A stretch of DNA of 42,687 nt from Bacteroidales bacterium UBA3143 (lineage in GTDB: Bacteria > Bacteroidota > Bacteroidia > Bacteroidales > Dysgonomonadaceae). The stretch's first letter is position 1. Every line of letters begins with the position of its first letter. Both the position numbers and the translations under genes were made by a program. The notes under the pieces are model-generated. The model had not been told where the DNA came from and made no database searches. It saw only the letters and a list, made by a program, of their open reading frames with translations. The DNA lies in assembly GCA_002364735.1 (NCBI GenBank), contig DEZB01000051.1, forward strand, positions 1-42,687, written 5' to 3'. Below, one piece after another: positions 33,986-42,687 of the stretch.

Positions 33986-35875
33986 ATGGGAAAAACAATT
34001 ATAGAGCTGTTGAATGAGTCGGTTGAGAAGTATGGGAACAACCCTTATCTCTATGAAGCGCGTAATGATATAGAATATACTGCACTCACCTTCAGTGAAG
34101 TGAAGGAGCAATCAATGCGTTTTGCAGCAGGATTAATGGCAATGGACGTTAATGCGGGCGAACGAATCGCTCTGATGTCTGAAGGAAAAAACAATTGGGT
34201 GATTGGTGAATTGGGAGTGCTTCATGCTGGTGCTGTTTGTGTACCCCTTTCGGTGAAACTGGAAACGGAACAGGATATTACCTTCCGTATCAATCATTCC
34301 GACACTGTAATGGTGATGGCATCCAATCAGCAAATTAAAAGGCTGCGGTTGATAAAGGATAAGATGCCTACGGTTAAAAAATATATTTTACTTGATTCTG
34401 AAGTAGCGGCTGAAGAAAACGAAATCCACTTCGAAGACGTTATGAAACTGGGTGATGCGCTTCTCTCAACTAATAGTGCAAAGGTGGAAGATCGAATAGC
34501 GAGTGTAGCACCTGACAGTCTGGCCAATATATCTTACACATCTGGAACTACTGCCAATCCTAAAGGCATTATGCTGTCACACGACAACTATGTTTGCAAT
34601 GTGGAGCAAGCAGTTGATCTTCTCAATGGTATTCCCTCCCACTTTCGAACACTTTTGATTCTTCCTTGGGATCATTCATTTGGCCACACTGCTGGTGTTT
34701 ATGCTTTTATGAAGACTGGTGCCTCAATTGCTTCCGTAGCAGCTGGTCAGAGTGCCATGGAAATTCTGCGCAATGTACCAAAGAGCCTCAAGGCTATTAA
34801 TCCACACATACTGATGAGCGTTCCAGCACTTGCTTCAAATTTTAGGAATAATATTGAGAGCGGAATAAAGAAACAAGGAAAGACTGCTTACCGACTTTTC
34901 CAACAAGGATTAAAAGTGGTATATGCTTATAACGGAGAGGGGCATAACAAAGGACGTGGAAGCCGTGCACTTCTTAAACCATTAGTGGCGCTATATGACC
35001 GTATTATCTTCTCAAAGATTAGGCAGAACTTTGCCAGTAACTTAGAATACTTTATTGGTGGCGGTGCCCTTCTTGACATTGAATTGCAGCGTTTTTTCTA
35101 TGCTATCGGTATTCCCATGTATCAGGGTTATGGACTCTCGGAAGCTTCACCCATTATCTCGGCCAATAGCCAAGAAGCACACAAATTGGGTTCCTCGGGC
35201 AAACCAGTGCCTCGCATGGAAATTGAGATTGCTGATGACGATATGAACATCCTTCCTGTGGGAGAAAAAGGGGAGATTATTGTTCGTGGAGACAATGTGA
35301 TGAAGGGGTATTGGAAAAATCCAGAGGCGACAGCAGAAACCATCGTTGATGGTTGGCTACGCACGGGAGATATGGGTTATCTTGATACTGACGGTTACCT
35401 CTATGTGTTGGGTCGCACGAAATCCTTGCTGATTAGTAACGACGGTGAGAAATTCTCTCCCGAGGGAATTGAAGAGTCCATCATGGCTAAATCTCAATAT
35501 ATCGATCAGTGTGTGCTGCACAATAATCAGAGTCCATATACTACTGCACTATTGACGCTCAATAGTGATGCTTTGAAACAACGCACCACCAACCCTAATG
35601 AAGCAGCCAAGATTATTGCAGCTGAACTTGCTGAGTATCTGAAAGGGGGAAGCAACGACGGTCTTTTCCCTTATCGCTGGATTCCTTCGGCTTTTGCTGT
35701 AATAGAAGAACCCTTTAGTGAAAAGAATGGACTGATTAACTCCACCATGAAGATTATGAAACATAAGGTGTATGAACGGTATGCGCAAGAGATAGAGATG
35801 CTGCATACAGCGGAAGGAAAACTTCACGAATCGGTGAGTAATTTGGAGGTGTTGGAGAAATTATTGTCTAAATAA
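33986..35875 (+). CDS. Long-chain acyl-CoA synthetase-like AMP-binding enzyme
   Basis: The 629-residue enzyme would activate a fatty acid with ATP to an acyl-adenylate and then to acyl-CoA. The P-loop-like motif SYTSGTTANPKGIMLS is near residue 182, GYGLSEASPIIS near 380, and GWLRTGDMGYLDTDGYLYVLGR is followed by SLLISNDGEKFSPEGIEESI. The C-terminal INSTMKIMKHKV carries the candidate catalytic lysine. Its size and motifs fit the bacterial FadD15/FACL branch. It is a single gene with its own promoter, and no beta-oxidation genes are near. Exact acyl specificity is not visible. Confidence 0.88.
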   Translation: MGKTIIELLNESVEKYGNNPYLYEARNDIEYTALTFSEVKEQSMRFAAGLMAMDVNAGERIALMSEGKNNWVIGELGVLHAGAVCVPLSVKLETEQDITFRINHSDTVMVMASNQQIKRLRLIKDKMPTVKKYILLDSEVAAEENEIHFEDVMKLGDALLSTNSAKVEDRIASVAPDSLANISYTSGTTANPKGIMLSHDNYVCNVEQAVDLLNGIPSHFRTLLILPWDHSFGHTAGVYAFMKTGASIASVAAGQSAMEILRNVPKSLKAINPHILMSVPALASNFRNNIESGIKKQGKTAYRLFQQGLKVVYAYNGEGHNKGRGSRALLKPLVALYDRIIFSKIRQNFASNLEYFIGGGALLDIELQRFFYAIGIPMYQGYGLSEASPIISANSQEAHKLGSSGKPVPRMEIEIADDDMNILPVGEKGEIIVRGDNVMKGYWKNPEATAETIVDGWLRTGDMGYLDTDGYLYVLGRTKSLLISNDGEKFSPEGIEESIMAKSQYIDQCVLHNNQSPYTTALLTLNSDALKQRTTNPNEAAKIIAAELAEYLKGGSNDGLFPYRWIPSAFAVIEEPFSEKNGLINSTMKIMKHKVYERYAQEIEMLHTAEGKLHESVSNLEVLEKLLSK

Positions 35876-35915
35876 GTTTAGTGTAGAAATTCTAAATTAG
35901 TTGCACAGTTTGTAG

Positions 35916-35934
35916 GGACGTATCGCATACGTCC
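35916..35934. repeat. Short palindrome GGACGTATCGCATACGTCC
   Basis: An 8-bp perfect stem with a CGC loop lies between the convergent acyl-CoA synthetase and metallo-hydrolase genes. The surrounding GTAGGGACG...CGTCC form is a familiar intergenic repeat. No T-run follows, so a terminator role is doubtful. Confidence 0.5.
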
Positions 35935-35999
35935 TCATTTACCAATGATTTAATCAAGGTACTCAAACCTCGATTTCCGCTCAAATCTCTTCGTATAGT

Positions 36000-36947
36000 C
36001 TAAATCACTATCTCCATTCCGTCATGAGGAACAATCATTTGTTCGACGGCAGCTTTTCTTTTTAGTTCTTGGAGTGATGGGTGATAATTACGCCCAAGAT
36101 GTGATAGTATTACTTTGGTATCGGCATTAAAAATCTTTTCTTTCATAAATGGGTCCATCATCATCCTAATCATTGGCAAATTATTATGACTGAAAAGACA
36201 ATAATAGTTATCATCTCCCCAAGTGGTATCCCATACAATGGCATCTATTTTAAGTCCTTTCAGCGTATTCCAAGTTTTTGTTGTGAACCATCCACCATCA
36301 AGCGCATAAAACAATCTTTCATTTTTTGCTTTCAAAATATAGTGCAAGCATTGTTCTCCCGTATCTGCACGATCATGATTTGCTTCTACTGACGTTACGT
36401 CCAATCCATTTATAGAAAAATCTTCAAAGCATTTGATACTATTTACTTCACACCCTGTGTCATTGGCTAAAGTAGTGAAATAAGATGAAACACCCTCATG
36501 TACCCAAAGATTAATTTTGGCGTTATTTGATCGTTTCGTTTGAATCTCATTGATAGACTTCACGTTAAAATGATCGGCATGCGAATGGGTGATTAAAATA
36601 TCTGTAATGCCATTCACATCTACTCGAAACATATCTAATGCTCTTGGAACAGTGGGTCCACAATCAACCAAGATGGAGTTATTTATGAGAATAGAAGAAA
36701 GTCCTCTATGAAATCCTGCAATAAGATCACTCTTGTTTTTAGGATACAACTTTTCGTCCCAATCAGCAGCACCTGTTCCTAAAAAGAGGATAGACATTTC
36801 ATCGAAGAGGTTGCTGTTTGTATGATTATCAGTAGATGACTCATTGTTAGTATCCTTAAAAGGAATAGTCAAGAAGCTACTAAGAGGCAAGGCAAGGGAA
36901 CAAGAAATCATATTATTTAGAAATGATCTCCTTGATAATTTTTTCAT
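36000..36947 (-). CDS. Tat-exported metallo-beta-lactamase-fold hydrolase
   Basis: The 315-residue protein begins with a twin-arginine signal (LSRRSFLNN, then a hydrophobic stretch), so it should cross the inner membrane folded. The MBL motif HSHADHF gives H121, H123, D125 and H126; ANHDRADTGEQ, ALDGGW and the late SHLGRNYHP supply further metal-site residues. The strand LFLGTGAADWDE at the start of the domain resembles RNase Z or PhnP-like branches. The substrate is unknown; phosphodiesters are possible. A cysteine at 16 in the signal (MISCSLAL) may instead allow lipidation. Confidence 0.85.
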   Translation of the reverse strand: MKKLSRRSFLNNMISCSLALPLSSFLTIPFKDTNNESSTDNHTNSNLFDEMSILFLGTGAADWDEKLYPKNKSDLIAGFHRGLSSILINNSILVDCGPTVPRALDMFRVDVNGITDILITHSHADHFNVKSINEIQTKRSNNAKINLWVHEGVSSYFTTLANDTGCEVNSIKCFEDFSINGLDVTSVEANHDRADTGEQCLHYILKAKNERLFYALDGGWFTTKTWNTLKGLKIDAIVWDTTWGDDNYYCLFSHNNLPMIRMMMDPFMKEKIFNADTKVILSHLGRNYHPSLQELKRKAAVEQMIVPHDGMEIVI

Positions 36948-37153
36948 AATATATTAATTTACTATTTTTTATTTATACATTTCTTTCTATTTATACTCGT
37001 CATTATGTGACAATTCAGGTTAAGAAGAAACAATGAAGAGCTTAAAAACTCCATTTCTCAAAGCTAAAGAAAGGGCTTGCTTATAATATTATTTGGCGCA
37101 GAATATTTTCGCTGAAAATGAAACAAGAAATTATCAGAAAACTTCAGCTGCTA
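36948..37153. other. Intergenic, nothing recognised
   Basis: AT-rich spacer upstream of the metallo-hydrolase gene and downstream of the DUF2007 gene. No clear TAnnTTTG box or terminator was found. Confidence 0.35.
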
Positions 37154-37537
37154 CTAAGGCAATGCCAACAACACTATCGATACCACCACGACAGTCATTA
37201 TAATAAAAACAGAGATTAGTAGCTTTAATTCCACTCGTAAATTTCCAATCAAAGGCAATTTGGAGGTCCATTTATCAAGTTTGATTAATAATTTATTCGG
37301 TTTACTTTCGTGTTCTTGTATGTATCCCGATTCAACTAATATATGATGCGCCGTATCAACATCCGCACTTCTTACTTGCAGTTTCACTCCACCTATTGCA
37401 TTCGAGTAAAAGTTGTGAACTTGAACAGTCATTTCGTCTTTTAGGAAAACCTCAACACCTTCCGATTCAAGTTTTGCTTTCGCAAGGTGAGCATCGTGAG
37501 GAAATGTAAAAGTAATTGCTGTTATTAATCTGTCCAT
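37154..37537 (-). CDS. DUF2007 protein with C-terminal membrane anchor
   Basis: The 127-residue protein has an N-terminal DUF2007 domain of about 70 residues: TFPHDAHLAKAKLESEGVEV, then the FLKDE segment and VKLQVRSADVDTAHHIL. A linker follows, and a single hydrophobic helix at about 105-126 ends the protein. DUF2007 is called a putative signal-transducing domain and is related to PII-like folds; its role is unknown. The tail anchor would place it on the inner membrane facing the cytoplasm. It is divergent from the GH78 gene. Confidence 0.8.
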   Translation of the reverse strand: MDRLITAITFTFPHDAHLAKAKLESEGVEVFLKDEMTVQVHNFYSNAIGGVKLQVRSADVDTAHHILVESGYIQEHESKPNKLLIKLDKWTSKLPLIGNLRVELKLLISVFIIMTVVVVSIVLLALP

Positions 37538-37911
37538 GTTGATGTATGTTTATTATTCTATATAAAGTAATCATCGTTAATAGCGATTGTCTATACCTTA
37601 AAGTTAGATGAAACATAAAGATAGACTCAAATAACATATTTTACAAATATTGTTTTGTTATTACTTGTTCTACATTTAAAAGTCGAATGCTAACCTTAAC
37701 TTATTATCTCAAATAAGTTTGTATGTCCAAACAAGTTTACTTACATTTGTTTAACATTGTTTTTTTGCTTAAAAGGCTCAAAAGATAAAATGTAGCGTTC
37801 CGAAGCAATGGTTTTTTAACGCAATACTATGCTCTAATCAGAAGTGCAGCATTTCGCTGTTTTTTTTACAAAGTATAAACTTTACAAAAGCAATTTAATA
37901 ATTTGAATACA
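37538..37911 (+). other. Intergenic region and leader of the rhamnosidase gene
   Basis: It contains the promoter at 37718-37749, giving a leader of about 160 nt. Within the leader a small hairpin (CAGCATTTCGCTG, 37848-37860) is followed by a run of T (37860-37867), which may act as a leader terminator. An imperfect palindrome ATCGTTAATAGCGAT lies near 37574. Confidence 0.4.
37718..37749 (+). promoter_or_regulatory. Promoter of the alpha-L-rhamnosidase gene
   Basis: TTTG (37718-37721), 20 bp and TACATTTG (37742-37749) match the Bacteroidota consensus well. It lies about 160 bp before the ATG. Confidence 0.55.
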
Positions 37912-40900
37912 ATGCATATAACTAAAATAAAGTCCCTATTATTACTCTCCTTCATATTTTTACTCTCTGCTTGCTCCAACACCAATTTGTCTTCTTTGAA
38001 GGTGGAGTATGAAACAACTCCATTGGGTATTGATATAGAAAAGCCACGGTTTAGTTGGCAGATGACTTCTGACAAACAGAAACAATCACAATCTGCTTAT
38101 CAGATTATTGTCATAGACGAGGCAGGGGAAGAGATGTGGAATACGCAGAAAGTTGTGAGTGATATTTCCTTAAATATTGAATATGCAGGAAATCCTTTGG
38201 AAGCTACCACACGATATGACTGGACATTGCACGTTTGGAATCAGGACGATAAGTTGTTATCGGCTGCATCGTGGTTCGAGACGGGTTTGATGAATCCTTC
38301 AATTACTGCTTGGGACGGTGCAAAGTGGATTGGTGGAGGAGACGAAGATTTAATTTTATATTCTGATTACCTACCTACTTACAATATTAGCTACACTGTG
38401 CAGTTGGACAAGGAGAGTGGCACTACAAAAGCTGGTTTTGTTTATGGAGCAAATGATCCCCGTTTGATGGACAAGAATAAGAACATCTACAACCTGCAAA
38501 ACGCCAAAGATGAATCATATGTTGAAGTAGAACTTGATATTTCGGAATTGAATACATCTGGTAATGCCTTTCTAAATGTGTACCGTGTAGGTTATGCACC
38601 TACAGATAGCAAAGATAGCCCTTTGCAAAGCTTAGCTATACCAGGTTCAATTATAAACAGCGAGAATAAATACGACAAACATACCCTCTATCTTAAAACC
38701 ATGTATAGCGTCACCGATTTCTACATTGGTGGCGAGGACGAATCAAACAAAATAGGAACAGTAACAATCAACCCAATTGGGAATAGTTGGGATTATATTT
38801 CCTTTCCCCTGCTTTGTGAAATTGGTTTTGCAGCAAAACCCAGTCAAGTGGCAAGTTTTTCAGATGTGGAAGTTCGAAACTATCGTGTACCAAACAATAT
38901 CCTGTTCACAGAACAATTGGATGGAGCCGATATGAAGAGTGTTTTTGCAGAAAAGAAAAACCTGTCGATTGAAAACAACTCTTATCAGATCAACGGTGAC
39001 AATTCGGGAACATTGATTACTGCTGATATAAGTAAGAAATCGATGCCGATGCTCAGAACATCTTTTTCAACTGACAGGCAAAAAATTGCAAAAGCCCGTC
39101 TATATATTACATCGAGGGGAATTTACGAAGTGTATATGAATGGGAAAAGAATTGGAGACGATTACTTCAACCCTGGACTGACGCAATATAACAAACACCA
39201 CATGTATCAGACATTTGATGTTACCGATCAAATACTATCGGGCAATAATGCTTTGGGGGTAATGCTTGGCGAAGGTTGGTGGAGCGGAGCTATCACCTAT
39301 ATGGGCTATCTGTGGAACTTGTTTGGTGACAGACAATCTGTTCTTGCCAAGTTAGTCATCACTTATGCCGATGGTACAGAACAAAAGTTAGTAAGCGATA
39401 ATGAATCATGGAGCTATTTTGACAACGGTCCAATAGTCTATAGTAGTTTCTTTCAAGGGGAAGTATATGATGCACGAAAAGAGTCATTGACTGAAGGCTG
39501 GTCGGAAGCTTCGTATAACGATTCCACATGGGAAAAGACAGTGGTAGTGAATCAGGAAAATGCGATTACCGAAGATAAAGCAATAGAGTCTAACAGTATG
39601 CCTGCCGTCAACGATTTCTCAACCATGAAGCTGATTGGGCAATATGGGAAAACAGTCAAAAAAGTTAAAGAACTTACCTCCATCTCAATGGAAGAAGTAA
39701 GACCTGGAGTATATATCTATGATATGGGACAGAACATGGTGGGCGTACCCCGGATCAGCTTATCTGGAGAGCAAGAAGGAAAAGAAATAAAACTGCGATT
39801 TGCAGAAGTGAAATATCCCGATCTCCCTGAATTTAAGAACAACGTGGGGATGATAATGTTAGAAAACATTCGTGGTGCAATGGCGCAAGATATTTATATT
39901 ACTAAAGGTGGTAATGAAGTGATTCATCCACTTTTTACATATCACGGTTATCGCTTTATAGAAATAACGGGAATAGATAAGCCCCTGCCTTTGAAGGCTG
40001 TGAAAGGGGAGGTTTTAAGTTCGATTCACGAATTGGCATCAAGTTACGAGACCTCTAACAGTCAAGTGAACAAACTGTGGGAAAACATAACCTGGTCTGC
40101 AATGGGTAACTTCCTGTCGATACCTACCGATTGCCCCCAGCGTAATGAACGAATGGGTTGGGGTGGAGATATATCCGTATTCTCGCGCACAGCAACTTAT
40201 CTATCCAATATGCCCCAATTTCTAAGGCGACACATGTTGGCTATGCGCGACACACAGCGTGAAGATGGTAGATTTGCAGATGTTGCTCCTGTAGGAGGTG
40301 GTTTTGGTGGAATTTTGTGGGGTAGTGCAGGAATTACTGTGGCGTGGGAAAGCTACCTACAGTACAATGATACAAAAATGTTGTCTGAGCATTACGACTC
40401 AATGAATTCGTATATAGATTACTTACTGGAATATATCGATCCTGATACGGGGATAATGACCGAAGGAAATCTTGGTGACTGGCTCGGTCCTGAACAGGGT
40501 AAAAATGACAACTCGCTATTGTGGGAAGCTTATTTCATCTTCGACCTCGAGTTAATGCATCGCATGGCAACAGTATTGAATAAAAACGAAGACTCCAAAA
40601 GGTTCAGCAAACTGCATCAAGAGCGAAAGTCGTTTTTCAATAAAACTTACCTCAATCCTGAGACAGGAGAAACAATTCATTCTGGATTCGGAAATCCTAA
40701 GCGAAAAGGGCAATCTGTAGGTACACAAACATCTTACGTACTTCCTTTGGCATTCGATATTTGTGACGATGGGGTAAAAGACCTCGTAGTTAAACAGCTG
40801 ATGACTCGCATTGAGAATGAAAGGGCGTACCCACCCTACTCACTTATGACGGGCTTCATTGGTACAGCATGGATTAACAGGGTGCTCTCAGATTTGGGAT

Positions 40901-41445
40901 ATTCGGAGGCAGCATATCGTATATTGCAGCAAAAAACATATCCTTCGTGGTTGTATTCAGTAGAAGAAGGTGCAACAACCATCTGGGAGCGACTTAACTC
41001 ATATACAGAGGAACATGGATTTAGTGGAAACAACTCTATGAATTCATTCAACCACTACTCATTCGGTGCAATTGGTTCATGGATGTATAACCATTCGTTG
41101 GGAATAGAGCGTGACGAAAACTATCCCGGATTTAAGCACTTTATCTTGCAACCAACCCCCGACCCTACAGGTCAAATGACTTCGGCAAAAGGGCACTATG
41201 ATTCGATGTATGGACGAATTGAGAGTAGTTGGGTATTAAAAGATGGTGTCTGCAACTATCTGTTTCAGGTGCCAGCAAACTCTACTGCTACCCTCTATTT
41301 GAAGGCAACAGACGCAGAAAAAGTAAGTTTGGGTGAAAAACCAATTAAACAATCGACAGATATTGAAGTAATGGGTGAAGAGAATGGAAGTGTGATCATG
41401 ATACTCCCTTCAGGAGAGCATCAGTTCTCTGTGAGAGGGGAATAA
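37912..41445 (+). CDS. GH78 alpha-L-rhamnosidase lipoprotein
   Basis: The enzyme should remove terminal alpha-L-rhamnose from plant or microbial polysaccharides by inversion. I chose ATG 37912 over a TTG nine bases upstream; it gives 1177 residues with a lipobox LLSAC (C21). The order fits GH78: an Ig-like N-terminal domain, a long beta insertion (about 150-330), beta-sandwich domains with YEVYMNGKRIGDDYFNPG and VYIYDMGQNMVGVPR, then an (alpha/alpha)6 catalytic barrel. The barrel holds DCPQRNERMGWGGD near 740 with the acid residues, and TTIWERLNS near 1024 with the likely general base. No SusC/SusD pair or hybrid two-component regulator is beside it, unlike a typical utilization locus. Confidence 0.93.
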   Translation: MHITKIKSLLLLSFIFLLSACSNTNLSSLKVEYETTPLGIDIEKPRFSWQMTSDKQKQSQSAYQIIVIDEAGEEMWNTQKVVSDISLNIEYAGNPLEATTRYDWTLHVWNQDDKLLSAASWFETGLMNPSITAWDGAKWIGGGDEDLILYSDYLPTYNISYTVQLDKESGTTKAGFVYGANDPRLMDKNKNIYNLQNAKDESYVEVELDISELNTSGNAFLNVYRVGYAPTDSKDSPLQSLAIPGSIINSENKYDKHTLYLKTMYSVTDFYIGGEDESNKIGTVTINPIGNSWDYISFPLLCEIGFAAKPSQVASFSDVEVRNYRVPNNILFTEQLDGADMKSVFAEKKNLSIENNSYQINGDNSGTLITADISKKSMPMLRTSFSTDRQKIAKARLYITSRGIYEVYMNGKRIGDDYFNPGLTQYNKHHMYQTFDVTDQILSGNNALGVMLGEGWWSGAITYMGYLWNLFGDRQSVLAKLVITYADGTEQKLVSDNESWSYFDNGPIVYSSFFQGEVYDARKESLTEGWSEASYNDSTWEKTVVVNQENAITEDKAIESNSMPAVNDFSTMKLIGQYGKTVKKVKELTSISMEEVRPGVYIYDMGQNMVGVPRISLSGEQEGKEIKLRFAEVKYPDLPEFKNNVGMIMLENIRGAMAQDIYITKGGNEVIHPLFTYHGYRFIEITGIDKPLPLKAVKGEVLSSIHELASSYETSNSQVNKLWENITWSAMGNFLSIPTDCPQRNERMGWGGDISVFSRTATYLSNMPQFLRRHMLAMRDTQREDGRFADVAPVGGGFGGILWGSAGITVAWESYLQYNDTKMLSEHYDSMNSYIDYLLEYIDPDTGIMTEGNLGDWLGPEQGKNDNSLLWEAYFIFDLELMHRMATVLNKNEDSKRFSKLHQERKSFFNKTYLNPETGETIHSGFGNPKRKGQSVGTQTSYVLPLAFDICDDGVKDLVVKQLMTRIENERAYPPYSLMTGFIGTAWINRVLSDLGYSEAAYRILQQKTYPSWLYSVEEGATTIWERLNSYTEEHGFSGNNSMNSFNHYSFGAIGSWMYNHSLGIERDENYPGFKHFILQPTPDPTGQMTSAKGHYDSMYGRIESSWVLKDGVCNYLFQVPANSTATLYLKATDAEKVSLGEKPIKQSTDIEVMGEENGSVIMILPSGEHQFSVRGE

Positions 41446-41573
41446 GGGAATATATATTATTATAAAGTAGATAAAATATTACTGTGCTCTTTTGTAGTGA
41501 GTTGTTATTTCAAGTAACTATTCAGCCAAAGTCAAATAGCTTTGCTCGCATTCAATAGAGTGTGAGTATAGCT
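41446..41573. other. Intergenic between the rhamnosidase gene and the transposase relic
   Basis: Short AT-rich stretch. No terminator with a clear T-run was seen after the rhamnosidase gene. It may contain one end of the decayed insertion sequence, but no matching inverted repeat was found. Confidence 0.35.
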
Positions 41574-41777
41574 TCAAAAAGTGATTGATTTTTTCCAAGC
41601 GGTATCAGTTATGGAATGTAATGTCATAAAAGCATCGGCTCCATTATCAGACCGGAATGCTCCACTAATTTTTTGTTTTATCTTCAGTTTTCGTATTCCT
41701 CGCTCGCTACCATTATTGCTGTATGGTATAGCCGGATTTTCCAAGAAATTGAAAATATAATTCCTGCACTTTATCAA
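41574..41777 (-). pseudogene. C-terminal relic of an IS66-type transposase
   Basis: The 67 residues contain FLENPAIPYSNNGSERGIRK, KIKQKISGAFRSDNGADAF and LHSITDTAWK. This is the conserved C-terminus of IS66-family (TnpC) transposases, including the last catalytic-domain glutamate in SERGIRK. The upstream part of the transposase (over 350 residues) and the accessory genes are missing. Just upstream another frame (VLNWVDKVQ) may be an earlier piece after a frameshift. It is a dead remnant. Confidence 0.75.
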
Positions 41778-41965
41778 CCCAATTCAATACCCTTTATTAC
41801 TAATTCATTTGATGTCTAATAGATTTATAAAAATGACTAATCTATATATTCTTCCCTGTTCAGAATTTCTAAGCGGTGCCACCTCAATCTCTTTTCAACA
41901 TGTTGATGAGAATAATACTCATGAATAATTGCCCAAACAGATACAACTACAAAACTACCTCCTGG

Positions 41966-42540
41966 TTTCGAACACGTCCGATGGTAGAAAAATATTATTA
42001 TATTGGTTTCGAACACCTTCGAAAGCAGGTGGGAATTATGAATATCGGTTTCGAACACCTTCGATAGCATGAAGGAATTGTGAATATTGGTTTCGAACCA
42101 GTCCGAAAGCATAAAGAAACTCTCATTTGTGGTTTAGAACGCGTTCGATAGTGGAAAGGAACTCTCCTTTGTGGTTTCGTATGCATCCGAAAGCAGGAAG
42201 TATTTGTGAATATCGGTTTCGAACCCGTCCGAAAGTAGAAAAATATTTGCATATCGGTTTCGAACCAGTTCGATAGTAGAAAGGAACTCTCCTTTGCGGT
42301 TTCGAACAGGTCCGATAGCTTGGTTTTATTTTCCTTTTGCTTAAGCATCCGTTCGATAGTAGAAATAAATTATGATATCGCTTGTTGCTGCTGGCGAAGG
42401 ATGTATTTATTTTTGATATTGGTTGCGTACTCGTCCGAAGGATGAAATAAAATTGTATTTTGGTTTCTTGCATTGGCGAAAGGAGAAAAAAAATCTAATT
42501 TTGGTTGAGCATCTATTCGAAGGGATGGTTTATATATTTT
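41966..42540 (+). repeat. Array 2: about fourteen tandem 41-42 bp units with a palindromic core
   Basis: Cores start at 41966, 42007, 42049, 42091, 42133, 42175, 42217, 42258, 42300, about 42342 and 42382, 42423, 42464 and 42505. The consensus is TTTCGAACnnGTCCGAWAG followed by a 22-23 bp linker ending in GG. Outer arms and linkers resemble array 1 (TTTCG...CGAAAG, ATTATnAATATTGG) and the direction is the same. The last four units are more diverged. Because 42 is a multiple of three, the minus strand reads as a spurious 14-residue repeat (FRTGSKP-like). Confidence 0.88.
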
Positions 42541-42687
42541 TCGAGTGGTGTTTGTGGAGGGATGGGTGAATTAAAAGAAGGGAGGATTGGTGAGAATGCG
42601 TAATGGGGATAGAGAAAATGTATTACAATTGAAGAAAAAAGGATGTGGAAATCAAGTGTAATTGCATTTAGTACATGACAAAAATTA
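42541..42687. other. Right edge, no gene seen
   Basis: G/A-rich stretch after array 2 with no reading frame of note. The window ends here. Confidence 0.3.

Noticed and set aside
35916..35934. Terminator between the acyl-CoA synthetase and metallo-hydrolase genes
   Set aside because: The stem is perfect but neither side is followed by a run of T, so it was listed only as a palindromic repeat.
41837..42473. Several overlapping frames on the minus strand with 14-residue FRTGSKP-like repeats
   Set aside because: They come from a 42-bp repeat being a multiple of three. Frames are interrupted wherever a unit is 41 bp, as expected for non-coding repeats.

Overview
The window looks like part of a chromosome of an AT-rich member of the Bacteroidota, most likely Bacteroidales or a close relative. 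Three things point there: repeated use of the Bacteroidota promoter form (TTTG or TTG, about 19-20 bp, then TAnnTTTG), families typical of the phylum (DUF4199, the long biosynthetic SpeA, DUF6261, a large GH78 lipoprotein), and abundant intergenic hairpin repeats. No rRNA or tRNA gene, replication origin or phage module was seen.

Layout. 1-4727: a gene relic, then a co-directional group (DUF4199 membrane protein, DPM1/GtrB-like glycosyltransferase, nitroreductase, ApbE flavin transferase, AraC-OGT DNA-repair regulator). 4735-5225: about twelve 41-bp tandem repeats with a palindromic core. 5475-7370: SpeA arginine decarboxylase, then intergenic repeats and an epsilon-like exonuclease. 8544-10129: an arsenic operon arsR-arsC-arsM, with the -7 promoter box held between the arms of an inverted-repeat operator. 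10147-15737, minus strand: a Ktr/Trk potassium uptake pair, a 34-residue lysine-rich protein and two DEAD-box helicases.

16436-25976 is the most unusual part. It reads as an integron-like array of gene cassettes with no integrase in view. Two attC-like sites (22102-22236 and 25127-25264) have long imperfectly palindromic arms. In each complete cassette the first bases are the exact reverse complement of the core site at its own far end (GTTGGGCAA with TTGCCCAAC; GTTATCGGT with ACCGATAAC). This is the signature of integron cassettes. The cassettes are very large (about 5.8 kb and 3.0 kb). The first carries an SF1 helicase fused to a Vsr-like nuclease and a GreA/B-like tail. The second carries a DUF5677 protein and a DUF3883 nuclease-like protein. 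A third, broken one carries a frameshifted TM2-like membrane protein. A defence role is plausible but inferred.

26463-31978: a YiaK-like dehydrogenase, MscS channel, calcineurin-like phosphoesterase, M23 peptidase lipoprotein and an unidentified protein, with two copies of a MITE-like repeat whose third copy is at 7.4 kb. 32042-33022: a DUF6261-family gene broken into three frames. 33383-33604: a second, diverged repeat array of 42-bp period. 33986-41445: an acyl-CoA synthetase, a Tat-exported metallo-beta-lactamase-fold protein, a DUF2007 protein and a GH78 alpha-L-rhamnosidase lipoprotein. 41574-42540: an IS66-type transposase relic and a third 41/42-bp palindrome array related to the first.
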